64,000 nucleotides of DNA from Streptosporangiaceae bacterium (GCA_025964695.1 JAOPYK010000064.1:1-64000); one strand, 5' to 3'. Shown: positions 49,244 to 59,376, counted from the first letter of the stretch. Notes: generated from the letters alone by a model not told the origin. Made by a program: numbers and translations.

Positions 49244-49281
49244 ACGTATGGGCCGCCGCGGACGCGCGGCGGCCCATACGT
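49244..49281. terminator. Terminator after rpsI
   Basis: Perfect 17-bp arms (49244-49260 and 49265-49281) enclose a 4-nt loop just past the rpsI stop. A near copy of the left arm occurs at 49225-49240. The 297-bp spacer before glmM holds no other clear feature. Confidence 0.8.
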
Positions 49282-49290
49282 TTCTCGAGG

Positions 49291-49809
49291 CTAGCGCTTG
49301 CTGTACTGCGGAGCCTTACGGGCCTTCTTGAGACCGGCCTTCTTGCGTTCCTTGGCCCGCGGGTCCCGGGTCAGGAAGCCGGCCTTCTTCAGCGCCGGGC
49401 GGTTCTCCGGGTCGACCAGCTGCAGCGAACGGGAGATGCCCATGCGCAGCGCACCCGCCTGTCCGGTGACACCGCCACCGCTGATCCGGCAGATGACATC
49501 GAACTGGTCCTCGGCACCCAGCGTCACGAACGGCTCGTTCACGATCTGCTGGTGCACCTTGTTCGGGAAGTAGCTGTCCAGCGTGCGGCCGTTGATCGTC
49601 CACTGGCCGGTGCCTGGAACGATCCGGACTCGTGCGATGGCCTGCTTGCGGCGGCCGGTGGCACCCGCGGCGCCGGTCACGATCGACGGTACGGCGACCT
49701 CTTCGGCTGCCTGCGGGGTCTCGCTGGTGTACTCCGACGGGGCATCCTCGATGAGCGAGTCGGATTCGACGCTATCCACTTGCGTCTCGATGCCGGTGGT
49801 CTCAGCCAC
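49291..49809 (-). CDS. rpsI: 30S ribosomal protein S9
   Basis: This 172-residue protein has the S9 core [27 protein letters not shown] and ends in the C-terminal tail [12 protein letters not shown] that reaches the P-site tRNA. The ~50-residue acidic N-terminal extension ([17 protein letters not shown]...) is common in actinobacterial S9. It starts at GTG 49809, downstream of rplM in the usual two-gene operon. Confidence 0.97.
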   Translation of the reverse strand: MAETTGIETQVDSVESDSLIEDAPSEYTSETPQAAEEVAVPSIVTGAAGATGRRKQAIARVRIVPGTGQWTINGRTLDSYFPNKVHQQIVNEPFVTLGAEDQFDVICRISGGGVTGQAGALRMGISRSLQLVDPENRPALKKAGFLTRDPRAKERKKAGLKKARKAPQYSKR

Positions 49810-49889
49810 GGTTCTCCTAGGGTCTTCTAGCCAAGGCGGCGGGCCCGAAAAAGATCGGGTGCCCTGGCGGCCACGGGTACTGAAAGGAC

Positions 49890-50351
49890 TTACTGGGCGA
49901 TCTGCGTGATCTGCGTGATCTGCGTGATCTCGAAAGGCACGGGCGACTGAGCCTGGTGCGGGTGCGTGGGGCCGGCGTAGACCTTGACCTTGCTGAACAT
50001 TTTGCGGCCCAGCGTGTTCTTGGGCAGCATGCCCTTGATGGCCTTCTCGACCGCCCGCTCGGGGTGCTTGTCCAGCAGGTCGCCATACGCCATCGAGCGC
50101 AGACCGCCAGGGTAGCCCGAGTGGCGGTAGGCCCGCTTCTGCTCACGCTTCTTACCGGACAGCGCCACCTTGTCGGCGTTCACGATGATGACGAAGTCAC
50201 CCGTGTCGAGATGCGGCGCGTAGATCGGCTTGTGCTTGCCCCGCAGCACGGTCGCGACCTGGCTGGCGAGCCGACCGAGCACGACATCGGTCGCGTCGAT
50301 GACGTACCACTGACGCTGCACGTCAGCGGGCTTAGGGGTGTACGTGCGCAC
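49890..50351 (-). CDS. rplM: 50S ribosomal protein L13
   Basis: L13 is an early-assembly protein of the large subunit. GTG 50351 gives a 153-residue product ([31 protein letters not shown]) with [25 protein letters not shown] and [21 protein letters not shown]. The C-terminus is [14 protein letters not shown]. The usual end is FEITQIAQ or similar, so the ITQ unit has been expanded by a 9-bp tandem repeat at about 49893-49930. Confidence 0.97.
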   Translation of the reverse strand: MRTYTPKPADVQRQWYVIDATDVVLGRLASQVATVLRGKHKPIYAPHLDTGDFVIIVNADKVALSGKKREQKRAYRHSGYPGGLRSMAYGDLLDKHPERAVEKAIKGMLPKNTLGRKMFSKVKVYAGPTHPHQAQSPVPFEITQITQITQIAQ

Positions 50352-50953
50352 GGTCGTAGGCCTTCGTTTCTGGTCTTGGTCTTGGCAGAGCCAAGCATTT
50401 GGACACTTTGCGGAATCCAGGTCGCGCTGATCGGAAACTGGTCCGATCTCGTGGCCCGGGAGCGGCCGGGCGCCTCTAGGCACGCCGGCACACAGCGAAC
50501 TGGCAGGATACCCAGCCCAAGGGGCACGGGTCAAAGCGGGTCGTCAGAGACCACTTGATCCATCACTGCGATCTATCACTTTGTTCTACCGCTCGTTCTA
50601 CCACGACCAGTATGCCTTACCGGCCAAGATGCGCAGGCCGCTTCGGCGTCAGGGAGAGCCGCCTCGGCATGACGCCCGGCCATGTGGCTCCCGTGACGCT
50701 CACCCGTGACGCGCGGCCGCGACAGAGCCGCTCAGCACCGCTCACTGCCGCTCCTGGCCGCTGGGAGCACGGCGGACACCGGCTGTCCGGCCTTCTCTCC
50801 GGCCCTCTGGTCGGCCCGCGATCGACTGCTGGCCGGCTTCCGATGGGCCCCTGATCGGGCCTTGGGAATCCCCGGACGCCAGATTCATTCCGTGCAATCG
50901 TAGTGATTTGGCGACGTCCGGATCTACGCAATCCCGAGGATAGGGTCCTAAAT
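50352..50953. promoter_or_regulatory. Divergent spacer upstream of rplM and the repeat-tailed membrane protein
   Basis: The 602 bp contain no supported gene; the open frames here lack ribosome binding sites and are GC artefacts. The stretch 50560-50630 is A/T-richer with TTCTACC repeats and probably holds a promoter. The rplM leader may contain regulatory structure, but none is evident by eye. Confidence 0.35.
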
Positions 50954-52561
50954 ATGGGTTACCCGGGTGATCAAAGCCAATCCGGCGGCTGGCCCCCTGA
51001 GCAGCCGTCGCAGTCTCCGTCTCCGTCTCCACACGGCCCAGGCCAGGGCACCTCGACTTCGCGTTACGGCCAGAACCCCTTCAGCCCGCCACCGGCCGGG
51101 CCCCCAGCGGCCGATCCAGCGGCCGATCCAGCGGCGGACCCTGCGGCTGACCCAGCGGCTGGGGAGGAACAGCCCGCCGGCGCGGGCCCGGGTTCGTACG
51201 AATCTGGTCCGGGTTCCTACCGATCGGGTCCAGGTTCCTACGAATCGGGCCGGGGCGTCTACGAATCGCGCCCAGGTTCCTACGAGTCAGGCCCAGGTTC
51301 CTACGAGTCAGGCCCCGGGTCGTACGAATCGGGTTCGGGTGCCTATGAGCCGAGGCCAGGTGCCTATGAGCCGGGTCCGGGCGCCTACCAGCCGAGTTCC
51401 TACGAACCAAGTTCCTACGAGCCGAGCACCGGTTCCTACGAGCCGGGTTCCTACGAGCCCAGTGCCTACGAGCCCAGTGCCTACCAACCCAGTGCCCACG
51501 AGCCCAGTGCCTATGAGCCAGGTGCCTACGAGGCGGGTCCGGGCGCCCATGATCCCGGTGCGGGTCCGTACGACCCGCCCGGCGGCGGTGACGGCAATCC
51601 GTACGCCTTCGCCAACGGCGCCGGTGGGCCCTCCGGTGGCCTGTCCGCGAGTCCGTATCCGCCGGGAGGACCCGGGGGGGCGGCCGACCCCTTCGCGGGA
51701 CCCGGCCCCTATGGCGGGTCGCCGGCCGGGCCGTACGAGGGCTCCTATGACTCCGGTCACGATGGTCACGATGCCCAGGACCCGAACCGGGGCGGCCCCA
51801 TGCCGCCCGAGCGGTCCAAGCGGCCGCTGATCATCGGTGCGGTCGCCATCGGTGCGGTCGTGCTCGTCGGCGGCGGGGTCATGGTCGCCAGCGTCCTCGG
51901 CGGCGGTTCCGGCAAGACCGCGGCCGCCACGACGCCGTCCGGCAATGCCGCCCCGCAGGGAAGCGGCGCGCCGACCAACGCCACCTCACCGACCGCCAAG
52001 CCGACCGCCACCGGCCCGCTCGGCGCCAAGCTCAAGAACCGCGCCAGCGACCCGAGCCCCCTGACCCTCGCCGAGGTCTTCAAGCACCACCGGTTCGGCA
52101 GATACGTCATGGCGGCCCAGCGCCGGGATGGCAACTGCGCCAAGGTCGTGCACGGTGCCAAGTTCGCGGCGGCCCTGAAGTCGGGCGGCTGCAACCAGAT
52201 GCTGCGGGCCACGTTCGCCACGACGGACGGCAAGCTGATCGGCTCCATCGGGGTGGCCAATCTGAAGACCGACAGCGCGGCCAGGAAGGTTCAGGCGGCC
52301 GCCGGCGGCAAGGACGCCTGGCTGCTGCCGCTCCCGGGCTCGGGTACCACCAAGAAGATCGGCAAGGGCAGTGCGCTGGGCACCGCCGAAGCCCGCGGGC
52401 ACTACGTCCTGCTGAGCTGGGTCCAGCGTCCGGACGGCAAGGACATGACGGCTGGACAACGGGGTACGGTCTCGACATTCGTCTCACAGGTGCTCCTCGG
52501 CAGCAACCTGACCACGGCACTCCAGTACCGTGGAATTTCCGGCAAGCCGTACGGAACCTGA
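50954..52561 (+). CDS. Single-span membrane protein with Tyr/Pro-Gly repeat cytoplasmic tail (1)
   Basis: ATG 50954 gives 535 residues. A Pro/Gln-rich start and PAADPAADPAAD repeats lead into about twenty short repeats of the GPGSYES and YEPS type (about residues 80-205). A Gly/Pro linker and the basic PPERSKRP segment precede one hydrophobic span (LIIGAVAIGAVVLVGGGVMVASVLGG, about 292-318). A Ser/Thr/Pro stalk follows, then an outer domain of about 165 residues (LTLAEVFKHHRFGRYV...GNCAKVV...GCNQMLRATF...GHYVLLSWVQ). The outer domain has two conserved Cys and is shared with the next gene. N-in, C-out topology is inferred; function is unknown. Confidence 0.75.
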   Translation: MGYPGDQSQSGGWPPEQPSQSPSPSPHGPGQGTSTSRYGQNPFSPPPAGPPAADPAADPAADPAADPAAGEEQPAGAGPGSYESGPGSYRSGPGSYESGRGVYESRPGSYESGPGSYESGPGSYESGSGAYEPRPGAYEPGPGAYQPSSYEPSSYEPSTGSYEPGSYEPSAYEPSAYQPSAHEPSAYEPGAYEAGPGAHDPGAGPYDPPGGGDGNPYAFANGAGGPSGGLSASPYPPGGPGGAADPFAGPGPYGGSPAGPYEGSYDSGHDGHDAQDPNRGGPMPPERSKRPLIIGAVAIGAVVLVGGGVMVASVLGGGSGKTAAATTPSGNAAPQGSGAPTNATSPTAKPTATGPLGAKLKNRASDPSPLTLAEVFKHHRFGRYVMAAQRRDGNCAKVVHGAKFAAALKSGGCNQMLRATFATTDGKLIGSIGVANLKTDSAARKVQAAAGGKDAWLLPLPGSGTTKKIGKGSALGTAEARGHYVLLSWVQRPDGKDMTAGQRGTVSTFVSQVLLGSNLTTALQYRGISGKPYGT

Positions 52562-52584
52562 CGTAGCGCATACCCTGTTTGACT

Positions 52585-54579
52585 ATGTCTGGTCGTATGG
52601 AGAGCTCCGAGCCCGCCGGGACCCCTGGGACGGAACACGCGGAAGGCGCGGAGTCCGCGCCCTTCCCGCAGTTCACCCAGCCCCCGCCGTCGCCGACGCC
52701 GGCCCCGCCGAGCTTCGGTCACGGAGGCCCGGTCCAACCCCCCACCACGGCAGGGGGCGAACCGGCGGGCTTCGAGACCCCACAACCCTGGGACCACCCG
52801 GGCAGCCCCATGCAGCTACAGGACCTCGGTCCCGTGCCCGGCGGTTTCAGCCCCGTGTCGTCCCCGTCTTCGGCCGCCTACGCCCCGCCGCCCGGCCCAC
52901 CCGAACCACCTGGTGAGCCGGGCGGCCCAGCGGGTACGGCGGACCCGGACGGGCCCGCCGTCCAGGCCGGGTCCCCCGGCATCCCACCGGCCATCTCGGA
53001 GCGGCCGAAGTCGCCGTGGTGGGCAGAGGCGCCCCAGGCGCCCGATCCCGCCTCCCCGACCGGAGAGGCCGGTCATGACGCGGGCGGGGTCCACCCGGAG
53101 TCAGCCGATCCAAGTGGGATGGGTAGTGGGATGGGTAGTGAGATGGGCCTGGACGGGGCCCAGCGCGACGAGGAGGCCGCGGCACGCCGTACCGCATACG
53201 TGGTGCCACCGACGCCCGGAACGCTCGTCGCAGGCCCTGGGGTGCCCAACGTGGACACCCGCCGCGCCGTACCGCCCCAGCCGCTCGTGGACCGGTCTCG
53301 TCGGGAACCCGACACCCAACCGGACGGCCTGCCCGTCATGGCCGCACCGGATACCGCCAAAACGGATACTGCCGAAACTGATACTGCCGCACCGGATACT
53401 GCCGCACCGGATACTGCGGAAGCAGATATCGCCGGAGCGGCCGCGGCCGAAGGGACGAAAGCACCGGCGCCTGACGCACAGGACCGTCCCGACGCCACCC
53501 GGCCGGAGGGCATCGCCCCTCCCGTCGCGACGCAGCCGGCCGATCGCGGGCCCGTCGGGGTCTCCTTCGAGAGCCTGGGCGGCCATGGCCCGGTGACGGT
53601 CACCATGCCTGCCGAACCGTCGGCCGATCCAGCCCAGGGACCCGCCCCCTGGCCCATGATGACCAGCGGGTCCCCCCCGGGTACGACCTCGGTCGGACCT
53701 CATCCGGTCGTGACGGCGTTCGGTACCGGGCACGACACGTCGGGCCCCCCGCCCGGCGTTCTGGCCTCCGCGTACCAGCCCCCGGCCTGGCCACCCGCCG
53801 ACCCGGACGCCCCCGGAGGCGCAGGCGGCGCCGGTGGTATCGGCGGCGGAGCCGATTCCGGTGGACGGCGCCGGCTACTGCTGATCGGCGGTGGGGTGGC
53901 CGGTGCGGTCCTGATCGTGGCCATCGCCTTCCTGGCCATCGGTGCGATGTCCGGATCACCGGCCAAGAAGAAGACGGTCGCCCAGTCCGTGCCATCGACG
54001 CCACCGCAGTCCAGCACGGCGCCGGGCGGCGCGCCCGCCCGCACACCCGCCGGTCCGAAGGGGCCCAGCATCGACAACGAGAAGACCGACCCTCAGGCGC
54101 TCTCCCTCATCGAGGTGTTCCCCTCGGCGAAGCTGGCGCTGGGCGGCCGGGACTACGCGCAGGACCGAACCTCGGTCAACCACCGCTGTGCCCTGGCGGC
54201 CCGGGGTGCGATGGCCAAGGCACTGCAGCAGGGTCACTGCAGCAGCGTCGTGCGGGCCACCTACGTCGACAGCACCAAGAAATACGCCGTGACGACCGGC
54301 ATCGCCGTGCTCCCGACCCGGGTGGCGGCCGTGACGGCCAGCAAGGCAGGCGACCCGAGCCGGTACGAATGGTTCCGTGGCCTGCAGGGCAAGGTGGCGA
54401 CCAAGATCGACCAGGCCGGAGGCTGGGCGGCGAGCACCGTACGCGGCCGCTACATCGTCTACGCCTACGCGCAGTACGCCGACGGGACCAAGCCCCAGCC
54501 GGACGACGCCACGCTCAAGGCCCTGTCCCGCGAGTTCATCGGCTACGCGGTCCGCCCCATCAACAAGCGCGCCCAGTGA
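52585..54579 (+). CDS. Single-span membrane protein with disordered tail (2)
   Basis: This product of about 664 residues is paralogous in layout to the preceding one. ATG 52585 is the preferred start; ATG 52597 is possible. The cytoplasmic part is Pro/Gly/Ala-rich with DTA-type short repeats (PDTAKTDTAETDTAAPDTAA). One hydrophobic span ([25 protein letters not shown]) follows, then an outer domain beginning LSLIEVFPSAKLALGGRDY with Cys in NHRCALAARG and GHCSSVVRATYV and ending GRYIVYAYAQYADG. The shared outer-domain pattern (EVF, paired Cys, RATY, ...GxYxxxxxxQ..DG) suggests one undescribed family. It lies 23 bp after the first gene, so the pair is co-transcribed. Confidence 0.72.
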   Translation: MSGRMESSEPAGTPGTEHAEGAESAPFPQFTQPPPSPTPAPPSFGHGGPVQPPTTAGGEPAGFETPQPWDHPGSPMQLQDLGPVPGGFSPVSSPSSAAYAPPPGPPEPPGEPGGPAGTADPDGPAVQAGSPGIPPAISERPKSPWWAEAPQAPDPASPTGEAGHDAGGVHPESADPSGMGSGMGSEMGLDGAQRDEEAAARRTAYVVPPTPGTLVAGPGVPNVDTRRAVPPQPLVDRSRREPDTQPDGLPVMAAPDTAKTDTAETDTAAPDTAAPDTAEADIAGAAAAEGTKAPAPDAQDRPDATRPEGIAPPVATQPADRGPVGVSFESLGGHGPVTVTMPAEPSADPAQGPAPWPMMTSGSPPGTTSVGPHPVVTAFGTGHDTSGPPPGVLASAYQPPAWPPADPDAPGGAGGAGGIGGGADSGGRRRLLLIGGGVAGAVLIVAIAFLAIGAMSGSPAKKKTVAQSVPSTPPQSSTAPGGAPARTPAGPKGPSIDNEKTDPQALSLIEVFPSAKLALGGRDYAQDRTSVNHRCALAARGAMAKALQQGHCSSVVRATYVDSTKKYAVTTGIAVLPTRVAAVTASKAGDPSRYEWFRGLQGKVATKIDQAGGWAASTVRGRYIVYAYAQYADGTKPQPDDATLKALSREFIGYAVRPINKRAQ

Positions 54580-54585
54580 GCGCGC

Positions 54586-54629
54586 CCCACGGGTTGTGGG
54601 CCGCCGCGCCCCGGCTCACAACCCGTGGG
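54586..54629. terminator. Convergent terminator between the membrane-protein pair and truA
   Basis: Perfect 13-bp arms (54586-54598 and 54617-54629) surround an 18-nt loop between genes ending at 54579 (plus) and 54635 (minus). Confidence 0.7.
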
Positions 54630-54634
54630 CCCGG

Positions 54635-55453
54635 TCACAATGTGCGGACCCGCCGGGTCTCCTGGGCCCGTTGGGCGAGATCCTCGTCACCTGGATAGCG
54701 GATCTCCTCCAGGGAGAGCCCGAGGGCCGGCGCGACGTTGACCGCCGAGTCGCGTACCCGGGCGGCCAGGACATCGGCCGGCCAGGTGACGTCACGGCGC
54801 CCGTCACCCACCACGAGCAGCGCACCCACCAGGGCGCGCACCATCGAGTGGCAGAAGGCATCCGCTTCGACGGTGGCGACGGCATGTCTCGGTTCGGCGC
54901 GCGTCCACTCGTACCGCAGCAACCGCCGGATCGTGGTCGCGCCCTCGCGCTTACGGCAGTAGGCAGCGAAGTCGTTCTCGCCGACGAGCAGGGCCGCGGC
55001 GGCGTTCATCCGGTCAAGGTTGAGCGGCCGGGGATGCCAGAGCACCTCGTGGCGGCGCAACGGCTCGACCCCCACCGGGTCATCGCAGACCCGGTAGACG
55101 TATCGGCGGGAGAGCGCCGAGAAACGAGCGTCGAAACCGTCGGGCGCCACCTTGACCCGGCAAACGCGGATATCGGCCGGTAGCAGTCCCGCCAGCCGGC
55201 GCGGAAGAGTGCCGTTGACGGCGGAGTAGGCGGCGACCGGCACCACCACGTGGGCCACCTGGCCACGTGCGTGCACGCCGGCGTCCGTACGGCCTGCCAC
55301 GGTGAGCATCGGCGCCGGATCCAGGCGCAGCACGCGCGCCAGGGCATCCTCAATGGTCGCTTGTACGGTCCTCTGGCCGGGCTGTCGAGCCCATCCTGCG
55401 AAATCCGACCCGTCGTAACTGATGTCGAGCCGGAGTCTTACCAGCGCGGTCAT
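54635..55453 (-). CDS. truA: tRNA pseudouridine synthase A
   Basis: TruA makes pseudouridine at tRNA positions 38-40. ATG 55453 starts [30 protein letters not shown] (272 residues); the open frame to 55690 runs through the terminator hairpin at 55618-55650 and is not coding. The catalytic Asp lies in [26 protein letters not shown] and [21 protein letters not shown] are typical. It lies downstream of rplQ as in other actinobacteria. Confidence 0.96.
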   Translation of the reverse strand: MTALVRLRLDISYDGSDFAGWARQPGQRTVQATIEDALARVLRLDPAPMLTVAGRTDAGVHARGQVAHVVVPVAAYSAVNGTLPRRLAGLLPADIRVCRVKVAPDGFDARFSALSRRYVYRVCDDPVGVEPLRRHEVLWHPRPLNLDRMNAAAALLVGENDFAAYCRKREGATTIRRLLRYEWTRAEPRHAVATVEADAFCHSMVRALVGALLVVGDGRRDVTWPADVLAARVRDSAVNVAPALGLSLEEIRYPGDEDLAQRAQETRRVRTL

Positions 55454-55617
55454 GTCAGCGGGCGCTCGTTTCTCCACTTCGACAGCCTCTCGGCCGGTCC
55501 ACGTTCTCCGAGAACCGCCCGTGCGCGTTCCCCGCGACCCTGGACCCGTTCCGGCACCACTCCCCCGAAAATGACAACCCCCTGAGTACCGGCCATGTAA
55601 GCAGTCTTTCAAAGATC

Positions 55618-55650
55618 GAGCCCGCCGTCCCGTATCGGGACGGCGGGCTC
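55618..55650. terminator. Terminator after rplQ
   Basis: Perfect 15-bp arms (55618-55632 and 55636-55650) enclose a 3-nt loop. It lies about 100 bp beyond the rplQ stop and ends the rpoA-rplQ transcript before truA. Confidence 0.8.
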
Positions 55651-55750
55651 GCGCGTGTTCACCCGGCCTCGCTGCACGAGACCGGATCACGGGCCGGTAT
55701 GCGGTGATTCCTTACCGGCGATCACCATGCCCGCTCACACACCCAGGTCG

Positions 55751-56302
55751 CTACTTCTTCTCGGCCTCGGCTTCGGCGGTCTCGGCTTCGGGGGTCTCGG
55801 CTTCGGCGGTCTCGCCCCCGGCCGTGTCAGCCTCGGCGGTGTCGCCCTCGGCCGTGGTGTCCTCGGTCTCGGCGGCCGACTCCTCGGTGACCGGGGCCGC
55901 GGCCGGCGTCTCCTTGGCCGTACGGGTCGTCACCTGGCCGGACAGCGGCTCCTGGACCAGTTCGATGATGGCCATCGGAGCGTTGTCGCCCTTACGCGGC
56001 TCGATCTTGGTGATACGGGTGTAGCCACCGGGCCGGTCCGCGAACTGCGGGCCGATCTCGGCGAACAGCGTGTGGACGACGCCCTTGTCCCGAACCACCT
56101 GAAGGACCTGACGCCGCGCGGCGAGGTCGCCCCGGCGGGCCTTGGTGATCAGCTTCTCGGCCAGCGGGCGGACCCGGCGGGCCTTGGCCTCGGTGGTGGT
56201 GATGCGGCCGTGCTCGAACAGCTGGCTGGCGAGGTTCGACAGGATCAGCTTCTCGTGCGCGGGGCCGCCACCGAGGCGGGGACCCTTAGTGGGCTTCGGC
56301 AT
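55751..56302 (-). CDS. rplQ: 50S ribosomal protein L17 with long acidic tail
   Basis: The first ~120 residues are a normal L17 ([44 protein letters not shown]). The last ~60 are an acidic Ala/Glu/Thr-rich low-complexity tail ([19 protein letters not shown]...) made of short repeats. Such tails are common in actinobacterial L17 but this one is long. It is the last gene of the rpsM-rpsK-rpsD-rpoA-rplQ cluster. Confidence 0.97.
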   Translation of the reverse strand: MPKPTKGPRLGGGPAHEKLILSNLASQLFEHGRITTTEAKARRVRPLAEKLITKARRGDLAARRQVLQVVRDKGVVHTLFAEIGPQFADRPGGYTRITKIEPRKGDNAPMAIIELVQEPLSGQVTTRTAKETPAAAPVTEESAAETEDTTAEGDTAEADTAGGETAEAETPEAETAEAEAEKK

Positions 56303-56397
56303 GGTTCTCCCTCTCTGCGCTGGCCGTACGAGGTACCAGCGTCAGTCCGGCGGGGCCCCGGACGAGGCCCCGCCGCTCTTCTCTTCGATGCCCCACT

Positions 56398-56438
56398 CGT
56401 GATCATGCAATCGCCGCTCGGGCGATTGCATGATCACG
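56398..56438. terminator. Hairpin between rpoA and rplQ
   Basis: Perfect 18-bp arms (56398-56415 and 56421-56438) enclose a 5-nt loop, immediately after the rpoA stop. The core CGTGATCATGCAAT is shared with the hairpin at 15849-15900. It lies within the operon, so it may be a partial terminator or a repeated element. Confidence 0.75.
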
Positions 56439-56447
56439 TTGGGATGA

Positions 56448-57461
56448 TCAGTACTGCTCGGTCTCGGCGTAGCTCTGGTCGTCGTCGCCGTAGTTGTCCG
56501 CCGCCGCGCTCGGGTCGAACCCGGGCGGGGAGTCCTTGAGGGACAGGCCCATGTCGATGAGCTTCTGTTTGACCTCTTCGATGGACTTGGCGCCGAAATT
56601 CCTTATATCGAGAAGGTCCTGCTCGCTGCGGGCCACGAGCTCGCCCACCGAGTGGATGCCCTCACGCTTGAGGCAGTTGTAGGACCGGACCGTGAGGTTC
56701 AGTTCCTCGATCGGCAGCGCCAGATCCGCCGCCAGGGCCGCGTCCGTCGGGGACGGCCCCATGTCGATGCCCTCGGCCTCGACGTTGAGCTCGCGGGCCA
56801 GCCCGAACAGCTCGACCAGCGTCTTGCCGGCGCTGGCCACCGCGTCGCGCGGCAGCATCGAGTGCTTGGTCTCGACGTCCACGATGAGCCGGTCGAAGTC
56901 GGTGCGCTGCTCGACTCGGGTCGCCTCGACCTTGTAGGTGACCTTCAGGACCGGCGAGTAGATCGAGTCGATCGGGATGCGCCCGATCTCCTGGCCGACC
57001 TGCTTGTTCTGCGCTGCCGAGACGTATCCACGGCCGCGCTCGACCGTGAGCTCCATCTCGAGCTTCGCCTTGTTGTTCAGCGTGGCGATGTGCAGGTCCG
57101 GGTTGTGCACCTCGACACCGGCCGGCGGCGCGATGTCGGCCGCGGTGACCTCACCGGGGCCCTGCTTGCGCAGGTACATCACGACGGGCTCGTCGTGCTC
57201 CGAGGAGACCACCAGCTCCTTGAGGTTCAGGATGATGTCGGTGAGATCTTCCTTCACCCCCGGAACGGTGGAGAACTCGTGCAGCACGCCCTCGACCCGG
57301 ATGCTGGTGACCGCGGCACCGGGGATCGAGGAGAGGAGGGTCCGGCGCAGCGAGTTGCCGATCGTGTAACCGAAGCCCGGCTCCAGCGGCTCGATGGTGA
57401 ACCGGGACCGGAATTCGTCGACCTGCTCTTCTGCCAGGGTCGGACGCTGTGCGATGAGCAT
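56448..57461 (-). CDS. rpoA: RNA polymerase alpha subunit
   Basis: This 337-residue subunit has the N-terminal assembly domain ([31 protein letters not shown]) and the C-terminal UP-element/activator-binding domain ([51 protein letters not shown]). It ends in an acidic tail ([20 protein letters not shown]). Its position between rpsD and rplQ is conserved. Confidence 0.98.
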   Translation of the reverse strand: MLIAQRPTLAEEQVDEFRSRFTIEPLEPGFGYTIGNSLRRTLLSSIPGAAVTSIRVEGVLHEFSTVPGVKEDLTDIILNLKELVVSSEHDEPVVMYLRKQGPGEVTAADIAPPAGVEVHNPDLHIATLNNKAKLEMELTVERGRGYVSAAQNKQVGQEIGRIPIDSIYSPVLKVTYKVEATRVEQRTDFDRLIVDVETKHSMLPRDAVASAGKTLVELFGLARELNVEAEGIDMGPSPTDAALAADLALPIEELNLTVRSYNCLKREGIHSVGELVARSEQDLLDIRNFGAKSIEEVKQKLIDMGLSLKDSPPGFDPSAAADNYGDDDQSYAETEQY

Positions 57462-57604
57462 GGTTGTGCTCCTTTACCTTCCGCGGCGCCCGCTATTTGA
57501 CGGCCGCGAGTAGTTCCGGTGCTATATGTACCCAGAGTGGGCGATACAGCACCTTCCACGGATCCCCGGACGGTGGGGACCACCGCCCGGGGACTGCAGG
57601 AGCT

Positions 57605-58231
57605 CTACTTGGAGTAGAGCTCGACGATCAGCTGCTCCTGGACCAGGGTGTCGATCTGCTGCCGGACCGGCAGCGAGTGGACCAGGATGTTCATCTTGTC
57701 GCCGTCGACCGTGATCCAGGCCGGAACCTGGTGGTCGCCGACCTCGGCCGCGGCCACCTGGAACGGGGTGTCCTCGAGGGACTTCTTGCGGACCCCGATG
57801 ATGTCGGACTCGGTGACGAGGAAGGACGGGATGTCGACCTTCCTGCCGTTGACCGTGATGTGACCGTGGCGGACCAGCTGCCGGGCCATGTCGCGGCTCT
57901 TGGCGAATCCACCGCGGTAGACGACGTTGTCGAGACGACGCTCGAGCAAGGTCAGCAGGTTCTCGCCTGTCTTGCCCTGCTTGCGGCTGGCCTCGGCGTA
58001 GTAGTTCCGGAACTGCTTCTCGAGCACTCCGTAGATGCGGCGGGTCTTCTGCTTCTCCCGCAGCTGGAGGAGGTACTCGGTCTCCTTGGGACGGCCACGA
58101 CCGTGCTCACCCGGCGGGTAGGGCCGGATCTCGATCGGGCACTTGGGCCCAACGCATTTGCTGCCCTTGAGGAACAGCTTCATCTTCTCGCGACGGCACA
58201 GCTTGCAGTCGGCGCCGGTGTATCGAGCCAT
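57605..58231 (-). CDS. rpsD: 30S ribosomal protein S4
   Basis: This 208-residue primary rRNA-binding protein also helps decoding fidelity. The N-terminal zinc motif has Cys at residues 9, 12, 26 and 31 (the C+ form), and the S4 RNA-binding domain [34 protein letters not shown] is complete. It ends [12 protein letters not shown]. Confidence 0.98.
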   Translation of the reverse strand: MARYTGADCKLCRREKMKLFLKGSKCVGPKCPIEIRPYPPGEHGRGRPKETEYLLQLREKQKTRRIYGVLEKQFRNYYAEASRKQGKTGENLLTLLERRLDNVVYRGGFAKSRDMARQLVRHGHITVNGRKVDIPSFLVTESDIIGVRKKSLEDTPFQVAAAEVGDHQVPAWITVDGDKMNILVHSLPVRQQIDTLVQEQLIVELYSK

Positions 58232-58245
58232 ATCTCCGTTACCTC

Positions 58246-58647
58246 TCAGACCCTGCGGCGCTTAGGCGGACGGCAACCGTTGTGCGGCACCGGCGTGACG
58301 TCCTGAATCGAGCCCACCTCGAGCCCGGTCGCCTGCAGCGACCGGATGGCGGTCTCACGGCCCGAACCCGGGCCCATCACGAAGACGTCGACCTTACGCA
58401 TGCCATGCTCCATGGCACGGCGGGCGGCGGCCTCGGCCGCCATCTGGGCCGCGAACGGCGTCGACTTACGCGAGCCCTTGAAGCCCACGTGGCCGGCAGA
58501 GGCCCAGGCGATCACGGCACCGGACGGGTCCGAGATCGTGACGATCGTGTTGTTGAACGTGCTCTTGATGTGGGCGTGCCCGTGAGCGACGTTCTTCTTC
58601 TCTTTGCGGCGCACCTTCTTGGCGCCGACGCGACTCTTTGGAGGCAT
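58246..58647 (-). CDS. rpsK: 30S ribosomal protein S11
   Basis: This 133-residue platform protein of the small subunit has [22 protein letters not shown] and the end [20 protein letters not shown], both diagnostic. It lies 14 bp upstream of rpsD in the same operon. Confidence 0.98.
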   Translation of the reverse strand: MPPKSRVGAKKVRRKEKKNVAHGHAHIKSTFNNTIVTISDPSGAVIAWASAGHVGFKGSRKSTPFAAQMAAEAAARRAMEHGMRKVDVFVMGPGSGRETAIRSLQATGLEVGSIQDVTPVPHNGCRPPKRRRV

Positions 58648-58704
58648 CTGCTCTCTAAACTCCTGAGGTCATCGGTCCGTGCGGGGGACTCGGCCCCCAC
58701 AGGG

Positions 58705-59085
58705 CTACTTCTTGCCGGCCTTCTTCTTGCCGGCCACGGTCTTCTTCTTACCCTTGCGGGTACGGGCGTTGGTCTGCGTGCGCTGACCGTGCACGGGAAG
58801 ACCGCGGCGATGCCGGATGCCCTGGTAGCAACCGATCTCGATCTTGCGGCGGATGTCGGCCTGGATCTCTCGGCGCAGATCACCCTCGATCTGGTAGTGC
58901 GCGTCGATCCAGTCGCGCAGCTTCACCAGCTCTTCGTCACCGAGCTGGTGGACCCGGAGGTCACCGCTGATCTCGGTCTCCTTCAGGGTCTCGAGCGCAC
59001 GGGTGCGTCCAATGCCGAAGATGTAGGTGAGTGCGACCTCTAGGCGCTTGTCGCGCGGGAGGTCGACGCCAACGAGGCGTGCCAT
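58705..59085 (-). CDS. rpsM: 30S ribosomal protein S13
   Basis: ATG 59085 gives a 126-residue protein ([30 protein letters not shown]); the in-frame upstream ATG at 59106 is not conserved. The tail [22 protein letters not shown] contacts tRNA in the P site. It follows rpmJ, across a 310-bp spacer with tandem repeats. Confidence 0.98.
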   Translation of the reverse strand: MARLVGVDLPRDKRLEVALTYIFGIGRTRALETLKETEISGDLRVHQLGDEELVKLRDWIDAHYQIEGDLRREIQADIRRKIEIGCYQGIRHRRGLPVHGQRTQTNARTRKGKKKTVAGKKKAGKK

Positions 59086-59284
59086 CGTCGGACGGTTTCC
59101 CTTCATTTCACGGAGGTCCTACGCATCGCGACCCTCATCTCGCGGCACCCTGTGACGGGCTTTGCCGGAGTTCGGCCCCGGCCTCCGACCGGGGGTCCCC
59201 TTCACACAGCCATGCCGTACGACCTCGAAAGGGTCATACGGCGACCGTGCGACGGCTTGCGATACGCGCGTTCTGTCGTAGCTG

Positions 59285-59376
59285 GTACTGCTGTCTTGCG
59301 GGGTACTGCTGGTGTTGCGGGGTACTGCTGTCTTGCGGGGTACTGCTGATCTTGCGGGGTACTGCTGTCTTGCGGG
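59285..59376. repeat. Five alternating 18/19-bp tandem repeats between rpmJ and rpsM
   Basis: The unit GTACTGCTGTCTTGCGGG occurs five times head-to-tail, alternating in length 18-19-18-19-18. The repeats are non-coding. The rest of the 288-bp spacer holds a short imperfect hairpin near 59213-59241 and nothing else. Confidence 0.92.

Noticed and set aside
50555-50931. Short frames in the rplM upstream spacer
   Set aside because: They overlap each other on both strands, lack ribosome binding sites and show no recognisable protein features.
59285-59376. Possible CRISPR array
   Set aside because: The units are adjacent with no unique spacers, and no cas genes are near; it is a simple tandem repeat.
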